Shown here: positions 1 through 5,788 of the stretch, in pieces
Layout: each line of letters starts with the position of its first letter
Numbering within the stretch: the first letter of the stretch is position 1
Assembly: GCA_902488525.1 (NCBI GenBank)
Contig: CABTWP010000056.1
Location: forward strand, 1-10,927
Direction: 5' to 3'
Origin: an uncultured Collinsella sp.
Lineage (GTDB): Bacteria; Actinomycetota; Coriobacteriia; Coriobacteriales; Coriobacteriaceae
Length of the DNA: 10,927 nt
Program-made: the position numbers and the translations under genes
The notes under the pieces: generated by a model
Databases searched by the model: none
Seen by the model: the letters and a program-made list of their open reading frames with translations, nothing else
Told to the model about the DNA's origin: nothing

Positions 1-49
1 CCCGAAGAGCTCTTATCGCCCCGCCAGGATGGCGATGCGGGGCAACACC

Positions 50-55
50 TATACT
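50..55 (+). promoter_or_regulatory. Possible -10 element upstream of the Fis-type regulator
   Basis: TATACT matches five of six positions of the TATAAT consensus. No convincing -35 hexamer lies 16-18 bases upstream (the bases there read GGATGG), so this is a weak candidate. A second -10-like word, TATAGT, lies at 78-83. Use of the first would give a leader of about 105 bases before the ATG at 169, containing the inverted repeat at 81-118. Confidence 0.3.
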
Positions 56-80
56 CGCAGGACGGCGCTTTCTGCCCTAT

Positions 81-118
81 AGTGTTTGGTGAGCAATATC
101 GTTCAATTTTGAAACACT
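81..118. promoter_or_regulatory. Inverted repeat in the leader of the Fis-type regulator gene
   Basis: The arms AGTGTTT (81-87) and AAACACT (112-118) are perfect reverse complements separated by 24 bases. Nested inside lies a second dyad, TTCAA (102-106) and TTGAA (109-113), with a 2-base spacer. The segment is AT-rich compared with its surroundings and sits 50 bases before the chosen start codon. Proteins with a Fis-type HTH bind dyads, so an autoregulatory operator is possible, but that is inference. Confidence 0.3.
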
Positions 119-168
119 CGGTCGTGCGACCGTCGGCGGCTGCATGTCGCCGCGGACAGGGGCAAATC

Positions 169-1386
169 ATGGATAGCGATGCCAAGCTGAACATCTTGAC
201 CGAGGCCCTGGCTGCTGCCGGGGCCTCGGCATTGGCAATCGATGCGCGTGGGGACGTCGCGATCTCGACCATGAATGACGCGGCGCTTGAGCGGGATGTG
301 GCGGCTTTTGTAGCTGAGCGCCTCGACCGTATAGGAGACGGCGCGCGTCTGGTTATGGGGCGTGCGGGTGCGCGCCTGAGCCTGACCGTTCGCCCCACCG
401 ACAAAGAGGGCGGGGGGCTTTGGGTCGTCGTGGTCCGCGAGGTGCGCGGTGCCGCGGCGCATGCGGGCATCGAGTGGCTCAACGCCGACGAAGTTGAGGC
501 CCGCTACGAATCGAGCGCGTACGGCATCGTTGAGGGGGCGGCCTCGGTGGCTGTACCGGTTACCGAGAGCTATGCGCGCGGCGTGCCCCTTATGCTCGAG
601 GGCGAGCTGGGAGCGGGTCAGGTCGAGATTGCCAAGCGCCTCTATCTGGATGGCCCTTTTGTCGATCAGCCCTTTGTTTCCGTCGCGCTCGATGAACTCA
701 CCGATCGCGGTTGGCGCCATGTGCTCAAAAGCTCCGAATCGCCGCTGTTCCAAACGGGGCTGACCCTTTGCATTGAGGGCTGGAATGCGGTTGGCCCCCA
801 GCGCCTCCGCGAGCTGGTCTCCACGATGACCGACACCGCGTTGGCGACGCGCTGCCATGTGGTGCTGACGGCGAATGACATGCCGGGCGGCGGCGAAAGT
901 GATCAAGCCGCCTTTGTGACCGAGCGCTTCGCCTGTGCGGTGAGCGTCGCGCCGGCAATCGCCGAGCAGGGAGCCGCGTCGACGAAGGTCGCGCGCTATT
1001 TGGAATATCTCGCTGATGCATTTGGGACGGCAGCGCCCACGCTGTCTGCCGCGGCGACGAAGACGCTCGATGCTTACCGCTGGCCGCGCAACTATCTGCA
1101 GCTCCGCGAGGTCTCGGAACGACTGTATATATTGGTGGGGACGGGCACGGTGGACCGCGCTGTGGCGGAGGAAGTGTTCGCCCAAGAGGACGTGATTAAG
1201 ACCGCAACCTTTGGCGCCCCGACGCTTGAAAGTGACCTGTATATCCTGCGACCGCTGGCCGATACCGAGCGAGATATCGCGCATCTGGTTGTAGACCATC
1301 TCCACGGCAACCGAACCCGTGCGGCGGAGGTGCTGGGCATAAGCCGTACAACGCTGTGGCGCTTGCTGAAGGACGATGACCGTTGA
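169..1386 (+). CDS. Fis-family HTH transcriptional regulator with a degenerate sigma-54-activator-type AAA+ domain
   Basis: Predicted 405-residue DNA-binding regulator. Residues 1 to about 100 alternate predicted strands and could be a PAS-like sensor (weak inference). Residues about 130-350 follow the layout of sigma-54 activator AAA+ domains: a Walker A-like GELGAGQV (145-152) lacking the Lys-Ser/Glu of GETGTGKE, a Walker B-like LCIEGW (200-205) where LFLDE is expected, and WPRN (305-308) matching the conserved WPGN. The GAFTGA loop that contacts sigma-54 is absent, because PFVSVALDEL runs almost directly into the Walker B region. Residues 380-405 form the Fis HTH (RAAEVLGISRTTLWRLLK). The domain therefore probably neither hydrolyses ATP nor remodels sigma-54 polymerase. 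I chose the ATG at 169 because AGGGG lies 6 bases upstream. The frame is open to the window's left edge and a GTG occurs at 82, so a longer form cannot be excluded. The target genes are unknown. Confidence 0.85.
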   Translation: MDSDAKLNILTEALAAAGASALAIDARGDVAISTMNDAALERDVAAFVAERLDRIGDGARLVMGRAGARLSLTVRPTDKEGGGLWVVVVREVRGAAAHAGIEWLNADEVEARYESSAYGIVEGAASVAVPVTESYARGVPLMLEGELGAGQVEIAKRLYLDGPFVDQPFVSVALDELTDRGWRHVLKSSESPLFQTGLTLCIEGWNAVGPQRLRELVSTMTDTALATRCHVVLTANDMPGGGESDQAAFVTERFACAVSVAPAIAEQGAASTKVARYLEYLADAFGTAAPTLSAAATKTLDAYRWPRNYLQLREVSERLYILVGTGTVDRAVAEEVFAQEDVIKTATFGAPTLESDLYILRPLADTERDIAHLVVDHLHGNRTRAAEVLGISRTTLWRLLKDDDR

Positions 1387-1397
1387 GCGAGGCGCCC

Positions 1398-1426
1398 GTG
1401 ACCGCACGCGACGCGTGTGCTACAGT
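1398..1426 (+). promoter_or_regulatory. Promoter of the small membrane protein gene (extended -10)
   Basis: GTGACC (1398-1403) and TACAGT (1421-1426) are separated by exactly 17 bases, and the -10 is preceded by TG plus one base (1418-1420), an extended -10. The predicted transcript starts near 1433, about 38 bases before the ATG at 1471. This argues against the in-frame GTG at 1417, which would lie inside the promoter. The sequence lies just after the stop codon of the regulator gene. Confidence 0.5.
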
Positions 1427-1470
1427 CCAAAGCGTTATTGTTTCGATTTGGTTACGGCGTGCGAGGGCAT

Positions 1471-2046
1471 ATGGCTGAGACTTCAAAACCGAGCCGCAGA
1501 AGGCGGAGTGCCGCGCCGGTCAACCGACGCACAACATCGGTGACGTGGGGCAAACACGCCTCGGGGTTTGATGGCTCGTTCAAGCGCACTAAATACGGCT
1601 ATCCTTCGGCAAGCGCCCGCTTGGCAATGCAGGCAGAGTCCTCGCTGTGGGGCCGCAAACGCGTGGTGGGCTCAAAGCTCAAGCACGACGGAACGCTCGG
1701 CTACATCAGCCGCGGGGCGGCTCGCCGCAGCGGGCTCAATCCCGCCGGCTGGCATCGCTACGTGCCGATCGTGGCCGCCGTTGCAGTGATCGTCATCGCG
1801 CTCGCTGCGCTCGGATATGCCGGCGGTGGCGCCAACTTGGACGCAATGTTTAAATCGCCCGAGCTCGCGCATGTAGGTACAGAAGTTGTCGAGGGCGCTC
1901 AGGCCCAGACGAGCGTCGCGCCCCAGCGCGGTATCGTTGCGGCGGCCTCCACCATCGCCGATGTGCAAAAGGACGAAGACAAGCAAGGCGACGACGTCGA
2001 TGCGAATCAGACGAGCGAAACGGCAATAACTCCATCGGCGGGATAA
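1471..2046 (+). CDS. Hypothetical single-pass membrane protein with basic N-terminal and acidic C-terminal domains
   Basis: A 191-residue protein that I do not recognise. Residues 1-96 are strongly basic, with many Arg and Lys and short low-complexity runs such as RRRR near the start, and no signal peptide. Residues about 97-119 (YVPIVAAVAVIVIALAALGY) form one clear membrane helix. Residues 120-191 are acidic and polar, with no cysteines. By the positive-inside rule the basic half should be cytoplasmic and the acidic tail outside. The ATG at 1471 was chosen because a promoter covers the upstream alternative start; GAGGG at 1463-1467 is a plausible but close ribosome binding site (3-base spacing). 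It follows the Fis-type regulator in the same direction but appears to have its own promoter, so a functional link is uncertain. Binding of nucleic acid or phospholipid by the basic half would be speculation. Confidence 0.7.
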   Translation: MAETSKPSRRRRSAAPVNRRTTSVTWGKHASGFDGSFKRTKYGYPSASARLAMQAESSLWGRKRVVGSKLKHDGTLGYISRGAARRSGLNPAGWHRYVPIVAAVAVIVIALAALGYAGGGANLDAMFKSPELAHVGTEVVEGAQAQTSVAPQRGIVAAASTIADVQKDEDKQGDDVDANQTSETAITPSAG

Positions 2047-2056
2047 GTTGCGAGTG

Positions 2057-2093
2057 GGGCAGCTAATTTGGGACGGGGCTTTTTTAGCTGCCC
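2057..2093. repeat. Perfect 10-bp stem-loop just after the membrane protein gene
   Basis: GGGCAGCTAA (2057-2066) pairs perfectly with TTAGCTGCCC (2084-2093) around a 17-base loop. It begins 11 bases after the stop codon. A run of six T (2080-2085) lies in the loop and the start of the 3' arm rather than after the stem, so it does not have the classical intrinsic-terminator layout. It may still act as an mRNA 3'-end structure. Confidence 0.5.
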
Positions 2094-2166
2094 AAGACAG
2101 TGGCTCATTCGATGTCAGTCGCCAAAAGCGAGCGAGCCGCATTTGCGCCAAGGTGACGTGAAATGA

Positions 2167-2195
2167 GAGGGCGCTGACCTTCTGGTCGCGCCCTC
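2167..2195. terminator. Strong hairpin, likely bidirectional terminator between convergent genes
   Basis: GAGGGCGC (2167-2174) pairs with GCGCCCTC (2188-2195), and GACC (2176-2179) pairs with GGTC (2184-2187). One T is bulged and the loop is TTCT, giving 12 base pairs in total. It lies between the membrane protein gene and the convergent nitroreductase gene. Neither flank carries a long T-run, so termination is likely but not textbook. Confidence 0.5.
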
Positions 2196-2246
2196 GAAAT
2201 TGAACGTCAGATTGGCGTGAATGCGGCCCGCGCAGCGTCAACGAGC

Positions 2247-2268
2247 CCGCCGTTCGGTAGAATGGCGG
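2247..2268. terminator. Hairpin immediately downstream of the nitroreductase stop codon
   Basis: CCGCCGTTC (2247-2255) pairs with GAATGGCGG (2260-2268) around the loop GGTA, a 9-bp stem with one G-T pair. It lies 6 bases beyond the minus-strand stop codon. No T-run follows on the minus strand, so it could be a weak terminator or a transcript-stabilising 3' structure. Confidence 0.4.
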
Positions 2269-2274
2269 AACTAA

Positions 2275-2796
2275 TTACCTTACGTAGACCACGTTGTCGC
2301 GGCGGGGTTTGGGCTCGGGCAGCGTGTCCTCGGCATAGCCCAGAATGCAGTGACCGACACCGCGCAGGCTGCCGTCGGCGGGTAGACCCCAACTGGCCAG
2401 TAGCTCCAGGCCCTCGGGCGAATCGAAAACCTCGTGGGCGCGATGAATCCAGCACGAATCAACGCCCAGCGCATAGGCAGCGTTGAGCAGGTTGCCCATG
2501 GCGAGCGAGCCGTCTTCCAGATGTGTGGGCACGCTGCGGTCAACCAGCACCACCACAACGGTCTTGGCGCCATAGAAGGGGTCGCTGTTGCTGCCCATGA
2601 CTTGCGCGTTGAGCTGCGAGAGACGCTCGACGGTCGCGGGGTCGGTGACGGCGACAAACGTCACCGGCTGGCGGCCCATGCCGCTCGGTGCATATTGGCC
2701 GGCTTCGATAATACGTGCAAGCTTTTCGGCCTCGACGGGACGATCGCTGTAGTTGCGGCAGCTGCGGCGGTGAATGAGTGCTTCGATAGTCTCCAT
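2275..2796 (-). CDS. Nitroreductase-family FMN oxidoreductase
   Basis: A 173-residue protein of the nitroreductase (NfsB/FRP-like) family. These are cytoplasmic homodimeric flavoproteins that use NAD(P)H to reduce nitro compounds, quinones or other small molecules; the substrate cannot be read from the sequence. Family marks are the N-terminal RRSCRNYS (10-17), a phosphate-binding region of FMN enzymes; YAPSGMGRQP (35-44), the family's APSGxNxQP motif; GNLLNAAYALGVDSCWI (101-117); and GVGHCILGYAE (146-156), the usual glycine-rich strand near the C-terminus. The length fits the short subgroup. The ATG at 2796 was chosen because AAGGAG lies 6 bases upstream of it on the minus strand; an in-frame extension to 2892 has no such site and no family similarity. 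It is transcribed divergently from the 96-residue orphan gene and appears monocistronic. Confidence 0.92.
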   Translation of the reverse strand: METIEALIHRRSCRNYSDRPVEAEKLARIIEAGQYAPSGMGRQPVTFVAVTDPATVERLSQLNAQVMGSNSDPFYGAKTVVVVLVDRSVPTHLEDGSLAMGNLLNAAYALGVDSCWIHRAHEVFDSPEGLELLASWGLPADGSLRGVGHCILGYAEDTLPEPKPRRDNVVYVR

Positions 2797-2907
2797 GGTG
2801 TCTCCTTGCGGTGGCGTTGCAGATGCCCCGTTCATACCCGTCGGGCTCAAACGATAGACGGTCAATTGCCCGGCCAAAAGGATAGATTCCAATTGGGAAA
2901 GTAGGTT

Positions 2908-2936
2908 TGCATAAAAGTACCTTCAGAATGTGACAA
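2908..2936 (-). promoter_or_regulatory. Candidate promoter of the nitroreductase gene
   Basis: Read on the minus strand, TTGTCA (2936-2931) matches five of six -35 bases. After 17 bases follows TATGCA (2913-2908), a weak -10. The predicted start near 2901 gives a leader of about 105 bases. The rest of the 294-base divergent gap (2797-3090) is AT-rich for this window. I could not identify a convincing promoter for the rightward gene in it. The gap also contains GGGAT (2943-2947) paired with ATCCC (2961-2965) and, further on, a T6 run near 2980, too weak to call a terminator. Confidence 0.35.
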
Positions 2937-3090
2937 ACAAATGGGATGGTTAAACGTTTTATCCCGTCTACCCTGCGGTTTTTTACCACTTGCCTAAATG
3001 ACGAACGCATAACCTCTGATAAGGGTTTTACTAAAGGAGTACCAACGTTTATCAATGCGCCGTGGTGGCGCCGGGCCAGGAGGTAACATC

Positions 3091-3381
3091 ATGTTCCAGG
3101 CTGGAGATGTCGTCGAGACCGATTTCGAAGGATTTCTGAAGCTGCTGCGTTCCAAGACGCGCGCTTTCGTGTCGATCAACGATCACGAGTACTACATCAC
3201 GCACACCGATGGCTATTGGCGTGTTCAGGATTGCGAGGCCCTCAACGACAAGGGCCACTTTACTGACTGTTCTGAGTTGGTCAACACGGTCTGCGAGGTC
3301 GTCGAGCTGCCGTGGATTGCCGGCAAGAGCCTGCATGACAGCTTCTCGGGCGCTACGGTCTATGAGGCCGTCGCCGCTTAA
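3091..3381 (+). CDS. Hypothetical 96-residue protein
   Basis: A small acidic soluble protein of 96 residues that I do not recognise. There is no signal peptide, membrane segment or metal-binding cysteine cluster. It contains an aromatic stretch, NDHEYYITHTDGYWRVQD (about residues 31-48), suggesting a compact beta-rich domain, and ends in SGATVYEAVAA. The coding assignment rests on the ribosome binding site AGGAGG (3078-3083) 7 bases before the ATG, codon-biased third positions, and a strong terminator 27 bases after the stop. An in-frame ATG at 3055 would add 12 residues, but its nearest purine-rich site (AAGGAG around 3034-3039) is about 15 bases away, so 3091 is preferred. It stands alone between two terminated or divergent units, so context gives no functional clue. 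Confidence 0.75.
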   Translation: MFQAGDVVETDFEGFLKLLRSKTRAFVSINDHEYYITHTDGYWRVQDCEALNDKGHFTDCSELVNTVCEVVELPWIAGKSLHDSFSGATVYEAVAA

Positions 3382-3407
3382 CAGGCAATAAAACCCGATT
3401 TTCACGT

Positions 3408-3443
3408 GACCGCTGGCGCCGCCCCCGCGCCGGCGGTCTTTTT
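3408..3443 (+). terminator. Rho-independent terminator of the 96-residue protein gene
   Basis: GACCGCTGGCGC (3408-3419) pairs with GCGCCGGCGGTC (3427-3438), a 12-bp stem with one G-T wobble and a 7-base C-rich loop. TTTTT (3439-3443) follows directly. This is a textbook intrinsic terminator and separates the orphan gene from the marR operon. Confidence 0.9.
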
Positions 3444-3460
3444 CTGCCGATAGGCCATAA

Positions 3461-3474
3461 AAATGCACGCATTT
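3461..3474. promoter_or_regulatory. Short palindrome upstream of the marR promoter
   Basis: AAATGC (3461-3466) and GCATTT (3469-3474) are perfect reverse complements separated by AC. The dyad ends 12 bases before the -35 element of the marR promoter, a position suited to an activator site. At this length chance is a real alternative. Confidence 0.25.
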
Positions 3475-3486
3475 GCGGAGAGCCTG

Positions 3487-3515
3487 TTGACGATAGTCAA
3501 AACTCGGACTAATCT
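3487..3515 (+). promoter_or_regulatory. Promoter of the marR-ABC exporter operon
   Basis: TTGACG (3487-3492) matches five of six -35 bases and is followed after exactly 17 bases by TAATCT (3510-3515), a weaker -10. The predicted transcript starts near 3522, about 40 bases before the marR ATG. The -35 hexamer is also one arm of a dyad, TTGAC (3487-3491) and GTCAA (3496-3500), and the spacer carries the first of two repeated 14-mers, so a bound repressor would block RNA polymerase. Confidence 0.55.
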
Positions 3516-3548
3516 AGAGACACATAATTGGTCAAAAATCGGACAATT
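3496..3548 (+). promoter_or_regulatory. Tandem 14-mer repeats, probable MarR operator sites
   Basis: GTCAAAACTCGGAC (3496-3509) recurs as GTCAAAAATCGGAC (3531-3544), 13 of 14 bases identical and 35 bases apart. The first copy lies in the promoter spacer and the second lies between the predicted transcription start and the marR start codon. The second copy is embedded in AATTG (3526-3530) and CAATT (3544-3548), a dyad with a 13-base spacer. MarR-family proteins usually bind such dyads in their own promoters and repress themselves and the linked exporter; direct binding here is inference. Confidence 0.5.
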
Positions 3549-3562
3549 GAATGGTGGGATAG

Positions 3563-4063
3563 ATGAATAGTGCGGTTACGCTGGTCGACTTCGATCGGTT
3601 GCTCAATGGACTCGACCATATCTATTCGGAGTTCTCGCGCGCCTGCGGCCTTTCGGACTGCGCCTACTGGATGCTCGTCGACACGAGTGCAGCGGGCGGA
3701 AGCGTTGCCGTGAGTCGGCTGACGAGTGAATGGTTCTACAGCAAACAGACCATCAATTCGGCGATTAAAACGCTTAGGGCGCGAGGGCTTGCGACGTTGG
3801 AGTTTGCCGAGGGCAGTCGTAAAAACAAGGTTGTACGACTGACCGAAGAAGGCGTGCGGTTTGCCAAGCGCTACGCGTTGCCGGCGCAAAAAGCCGAGCA
3901 ACAGGCATTCGAGGCGCTCGAGCCGTGGGAACAGTGCGAGATCATGCGCTTGGTCGGTAAGTTCTCCCATGTTCTTAACGAAGAGTGCGAGGCATTTAAA
4001 CGGCAAGTGGCCGCCGAGAACGAGACTGACGATAAGGGCGAGGGGGACGCATGCGACTCTTAA
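3563..4063 (+). CDS. MarR-family transcriptional regulator
   Basis: A 166-residue winged-helix regulator. Residues about 8-30 and 105-150 are helical and should form the dimer interface. Residues 47-80 hold the DNA-reading helix-turn-helix (SVAVSRLTSEWFYSKQTINSAIKTL, listed here in part), with the recognition helix around SKQTINSAIKTL (60-71). Residues 81-97 (FAEGSRKNKVVRLTEEG) form the beta-wing, with Arg92, Leu93 and Thr94 in the family's conserved RLT..G position. The C-terminal 15 residues are an acidic tail. GGTGGGA (3553-3559) is the likely ribosome binding site. Its stop codon overlaps the next gene's start by 13 bases, so translation is probably coupled. Families of this type usually repress an adjacent efflux pump until a small ligand binds; the ligand here is unknown. 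Confidence 0.92.
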   Translation: MNSAVTLVDFDRLLNGLDHIYSEFSRACGLSDCAYWMLVDTSAAGGSVAVSRLTSEWFYSKQTINSAIKTLRARGLATLEFAEGSRKNKVVRLTEEGVRFAKRYALPAQKAEQQAFEALEPWEQCEIMRLVGKFSHVLNEECEAFKRQVAAENETDDKGEGDACDS

Positions 4064-5787
4064 TGAGGTTTATGAGGCCGTACCGCGGTCTGATTGCGGT
4101 GACGCTGTTTGCGGTGCTGATAGATAACGTCGGTACGCTGTTGGTTCCCACGATGCTGGCGAACATGGTCAACACCGGTATTACCACGGGTGATGTCGAC
4201 TATATATTACGCAACGGCCTGTACATGCTTATCGCGACCGGCATGGCCAGCGGCGGCACGGTGCTGGGCTGCTATCTTTCGGCGCGCCTGGCCGCCAACG
4301 TGGCCTGCGATATCCGCAATGCCGTGTACGACAAGTCGCTCGAGCTGTCCGCCAGCGACTTTGAGCGCTTTGGCACGGGTTCGATGATCACGCGCTCGCT
4401 CAACGACATCAACGTGATTCAGCAAGCTGTCCTTCAGACGATTCAGCTGGTGCTGCCGGTGCCGTTCTTGGCCGTGGCAGGCATCATTTTTGCTTGGTTC
4501 ATCGATCCCGCCATGGGTACGCTGCTGGGCGTGGTGGTTGCGATCGTGCTGGTGGCGGCGGTCTTTACCGTTGCCAACGCCGCGCCGATCTTTATGCGCC
4601 TGCAGAGCTTTATCGACCGCATGAACGTGGTGCTGCGCGAGAACATCGTGGGCGTGCGCGTCATCCGCGCATTTAACAAGGAGCGCCACGAGGAGCAGCG
4701 CCTGGACGAGGTGTTTAGCGATTACGCGGCCAATGCCATCAAGGTCAACCACCTGTTTGTGGGTCTCGACAGCTCCAGCTTCTTTTTGATGAATATCGCC
4801 GAGGTGGCGGTGCTGTGGGTGGGCGGCAACCGCGTGGGCGTCCACGCCATGCAAATCGGTAGCATCTCGGCCGTGCTGGAGTACGCGATCCTGATCCTGT
4901 TCTTTGTGATGACGGCGCAGATGGTGATTCTGACGCTCCCACGCGCCGCCGCATGCCTGAACCGTGCGCAGCAGGTGTTGGAGATTGAGCCGAGCATCGT
5001 GGACGGCAAGCGCACGCTGGACACGTGCGCGGCGGAGTCTGTTGACGGTGCCGACGCGGTGGCCGTGTTCGACCACATGTCGTTCCGTTTTGACGATGCC
5101 GACGAGGATACCCTGTGCGACCTGAGCTTTGCCTGTCGCCGTAGCCAGACCACGGCGATTGTAGGCTCGACGGGTTCGGGCAAGTCGACGGTGGCCAAGC
5201 TCTTGCTTCGCTTCCACGATGCCACGAAGGGCGCCATTCGCCTGAATGGCATCGATCTGCGCGACCTTTCGCAAGACGACATCCGCGGGCGTATCGCCTA
5301 TGTGCCGCAGAAGGCATGGCTGTTCTCGGGTACGGTGGCGAGCAACCTGCGCTTTGGCAACGAAGACGCGACTGAGGCTGACATGCTCCATGCGCTGGAG
5401 GTTGCCCAGAGCACCTTTGTGCTCGACCAGCCCCAGGGGCTCGATACGCCGGTGGCCCAGGGCGGCACGAACTTCTCGGGTGGTCAGCGCCAGCGCCTGG
5501 CGATTGCCCGCGCACTCATGAAGCATGCCGATCTATATATCTTCGACGACAGTTTTTCGGCCCTGGACTTTAAGACCGATGCGGCACTGCGCCATGCGCT
5601 GCAGGACGAGACGTGCGATGCCGCGGTGCTCATCATCGCCCAGCGCATCTCGACTATTTTGCATGCCGATCAGATCGTGGTGCTCAAAGACGGCGAGATC
5701 GTGGGCCTAGGCACGCACGACGAGCTCATGGAAACCTGCGAGGTGTACCGCGCAATCGCGGAATCGCAGATGAAGGGAGGTGAGTAG
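4051..5787 (+). CDS. ABC exporter half-transporter, degenerate-ATPase subunit of a heterodimer
   Basis: A 578-residue fusion of an exporter membrane domain and an ATP-binding domain, acting in the cytoplasmic membrane as a dimer with the next gene's product. Six helices are predicted near residues 14-36, 56-77, 131-152, 155-177, 243-262 and 273-296. In the nucleotide domain (about 340-578) are Walker A GSTGSGKS (372-379), Q-loop Gln420, signature FSGGQ (475-479) and Walker B ending Asp499. The catalytic glutamate is replaced by Asp500 (FDDS) and the switch histidine by Gln531 (AQRIS). These substitutions mark the inactive-site subunit of exporters such as TM287/288 and BmrC/BmrD. The intact signature serves the partner's active site. 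AGGGGG lies 4 bases before the ATG, inside the overlapping marR end. Drugs, lipids or peptides are possible cargo; specificity cannot be inferred. Confidence 0.95.
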   Translation: MRLLMRFMRPYRGLIAVTLFAVLIDNVGTLLVPTMLANMVNTGITTGDVDYILRNGLYMLIATGMASGGTVLGCYLSARLAANVACDIRNAVYDKSLELSASDFERFGTGSMITRSLNDINVIQQAVLQTIQLVLPVPFLAVAGIIFAWFIDPAMGTLLGVVVAIVLVAAVFTVANAAPIFMRLQSFIDRMNVVLRENIVGVRVIRAFNKERHEEQRLDEVFSDYAANAIKVNHLFVGLDSSSFFLMNIAEVAVLWVGGNRVGVHAMQIGSISAVLEYAILILFFVMTAQMVILTLPRAAACLNRAQQVLEIEPSIVDGKRTLDTCAAESVDGADAVAVFDHMSFRFDDADEDTLCDLSFACRRSQTTAIVGSTGSGKSTVAKLLLRFHDATKGAIRLNGIDLRDLSQDDIRGRIAYVPQKAWLFSGTVASNLRFGNEDATEADMLHALEVAQSTFVLDQPQGLDTPVAQGGTNFSGGQRQRLAIARALMKHADLYIFDDSFSALDFKTDAALRHALQDETCDAAVLIIAQRISTILHADQIVVLKDGEIVGLGTHDELMETCEVYRAIAESQMKGGE

Positions 5788-5788
5788 C

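Noticed and set aside
103..1407. Long minus-strand open frame opposite the Fis-type regulator
   Set aside because: Its translation is Arg/His/Gln-rich with no domain, it has no ribosome binding site, and it mirrors a well-supported plus-strand gene with a recognisable HTH; it is a GC-rich antisense shadow.
2940..2990. Hairpin GGGAT/ATCCC followed by a T6 run as a terminator in the divergent gap
   Set aside because: The stem is only 5 bp with a 13-base loop, and the T-run is 15 or more bases away. No gene on that strand ends there.
3055..3090. Upstream ATG adding 12 residues to the orphan protein
   Set aside because: The purine-rich site before it is too distant, whereas the ATG at 3091 has AGGAGG at the ideal spacing.
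4207..5526. 439-codon minus-strand open frame opposite the first ABC subunit
   Set aside because: Composition is His/Arg/Gln-rich without family motifs, while the plus strand shows all ABC motifs. It results from codon bias on the sense strand.
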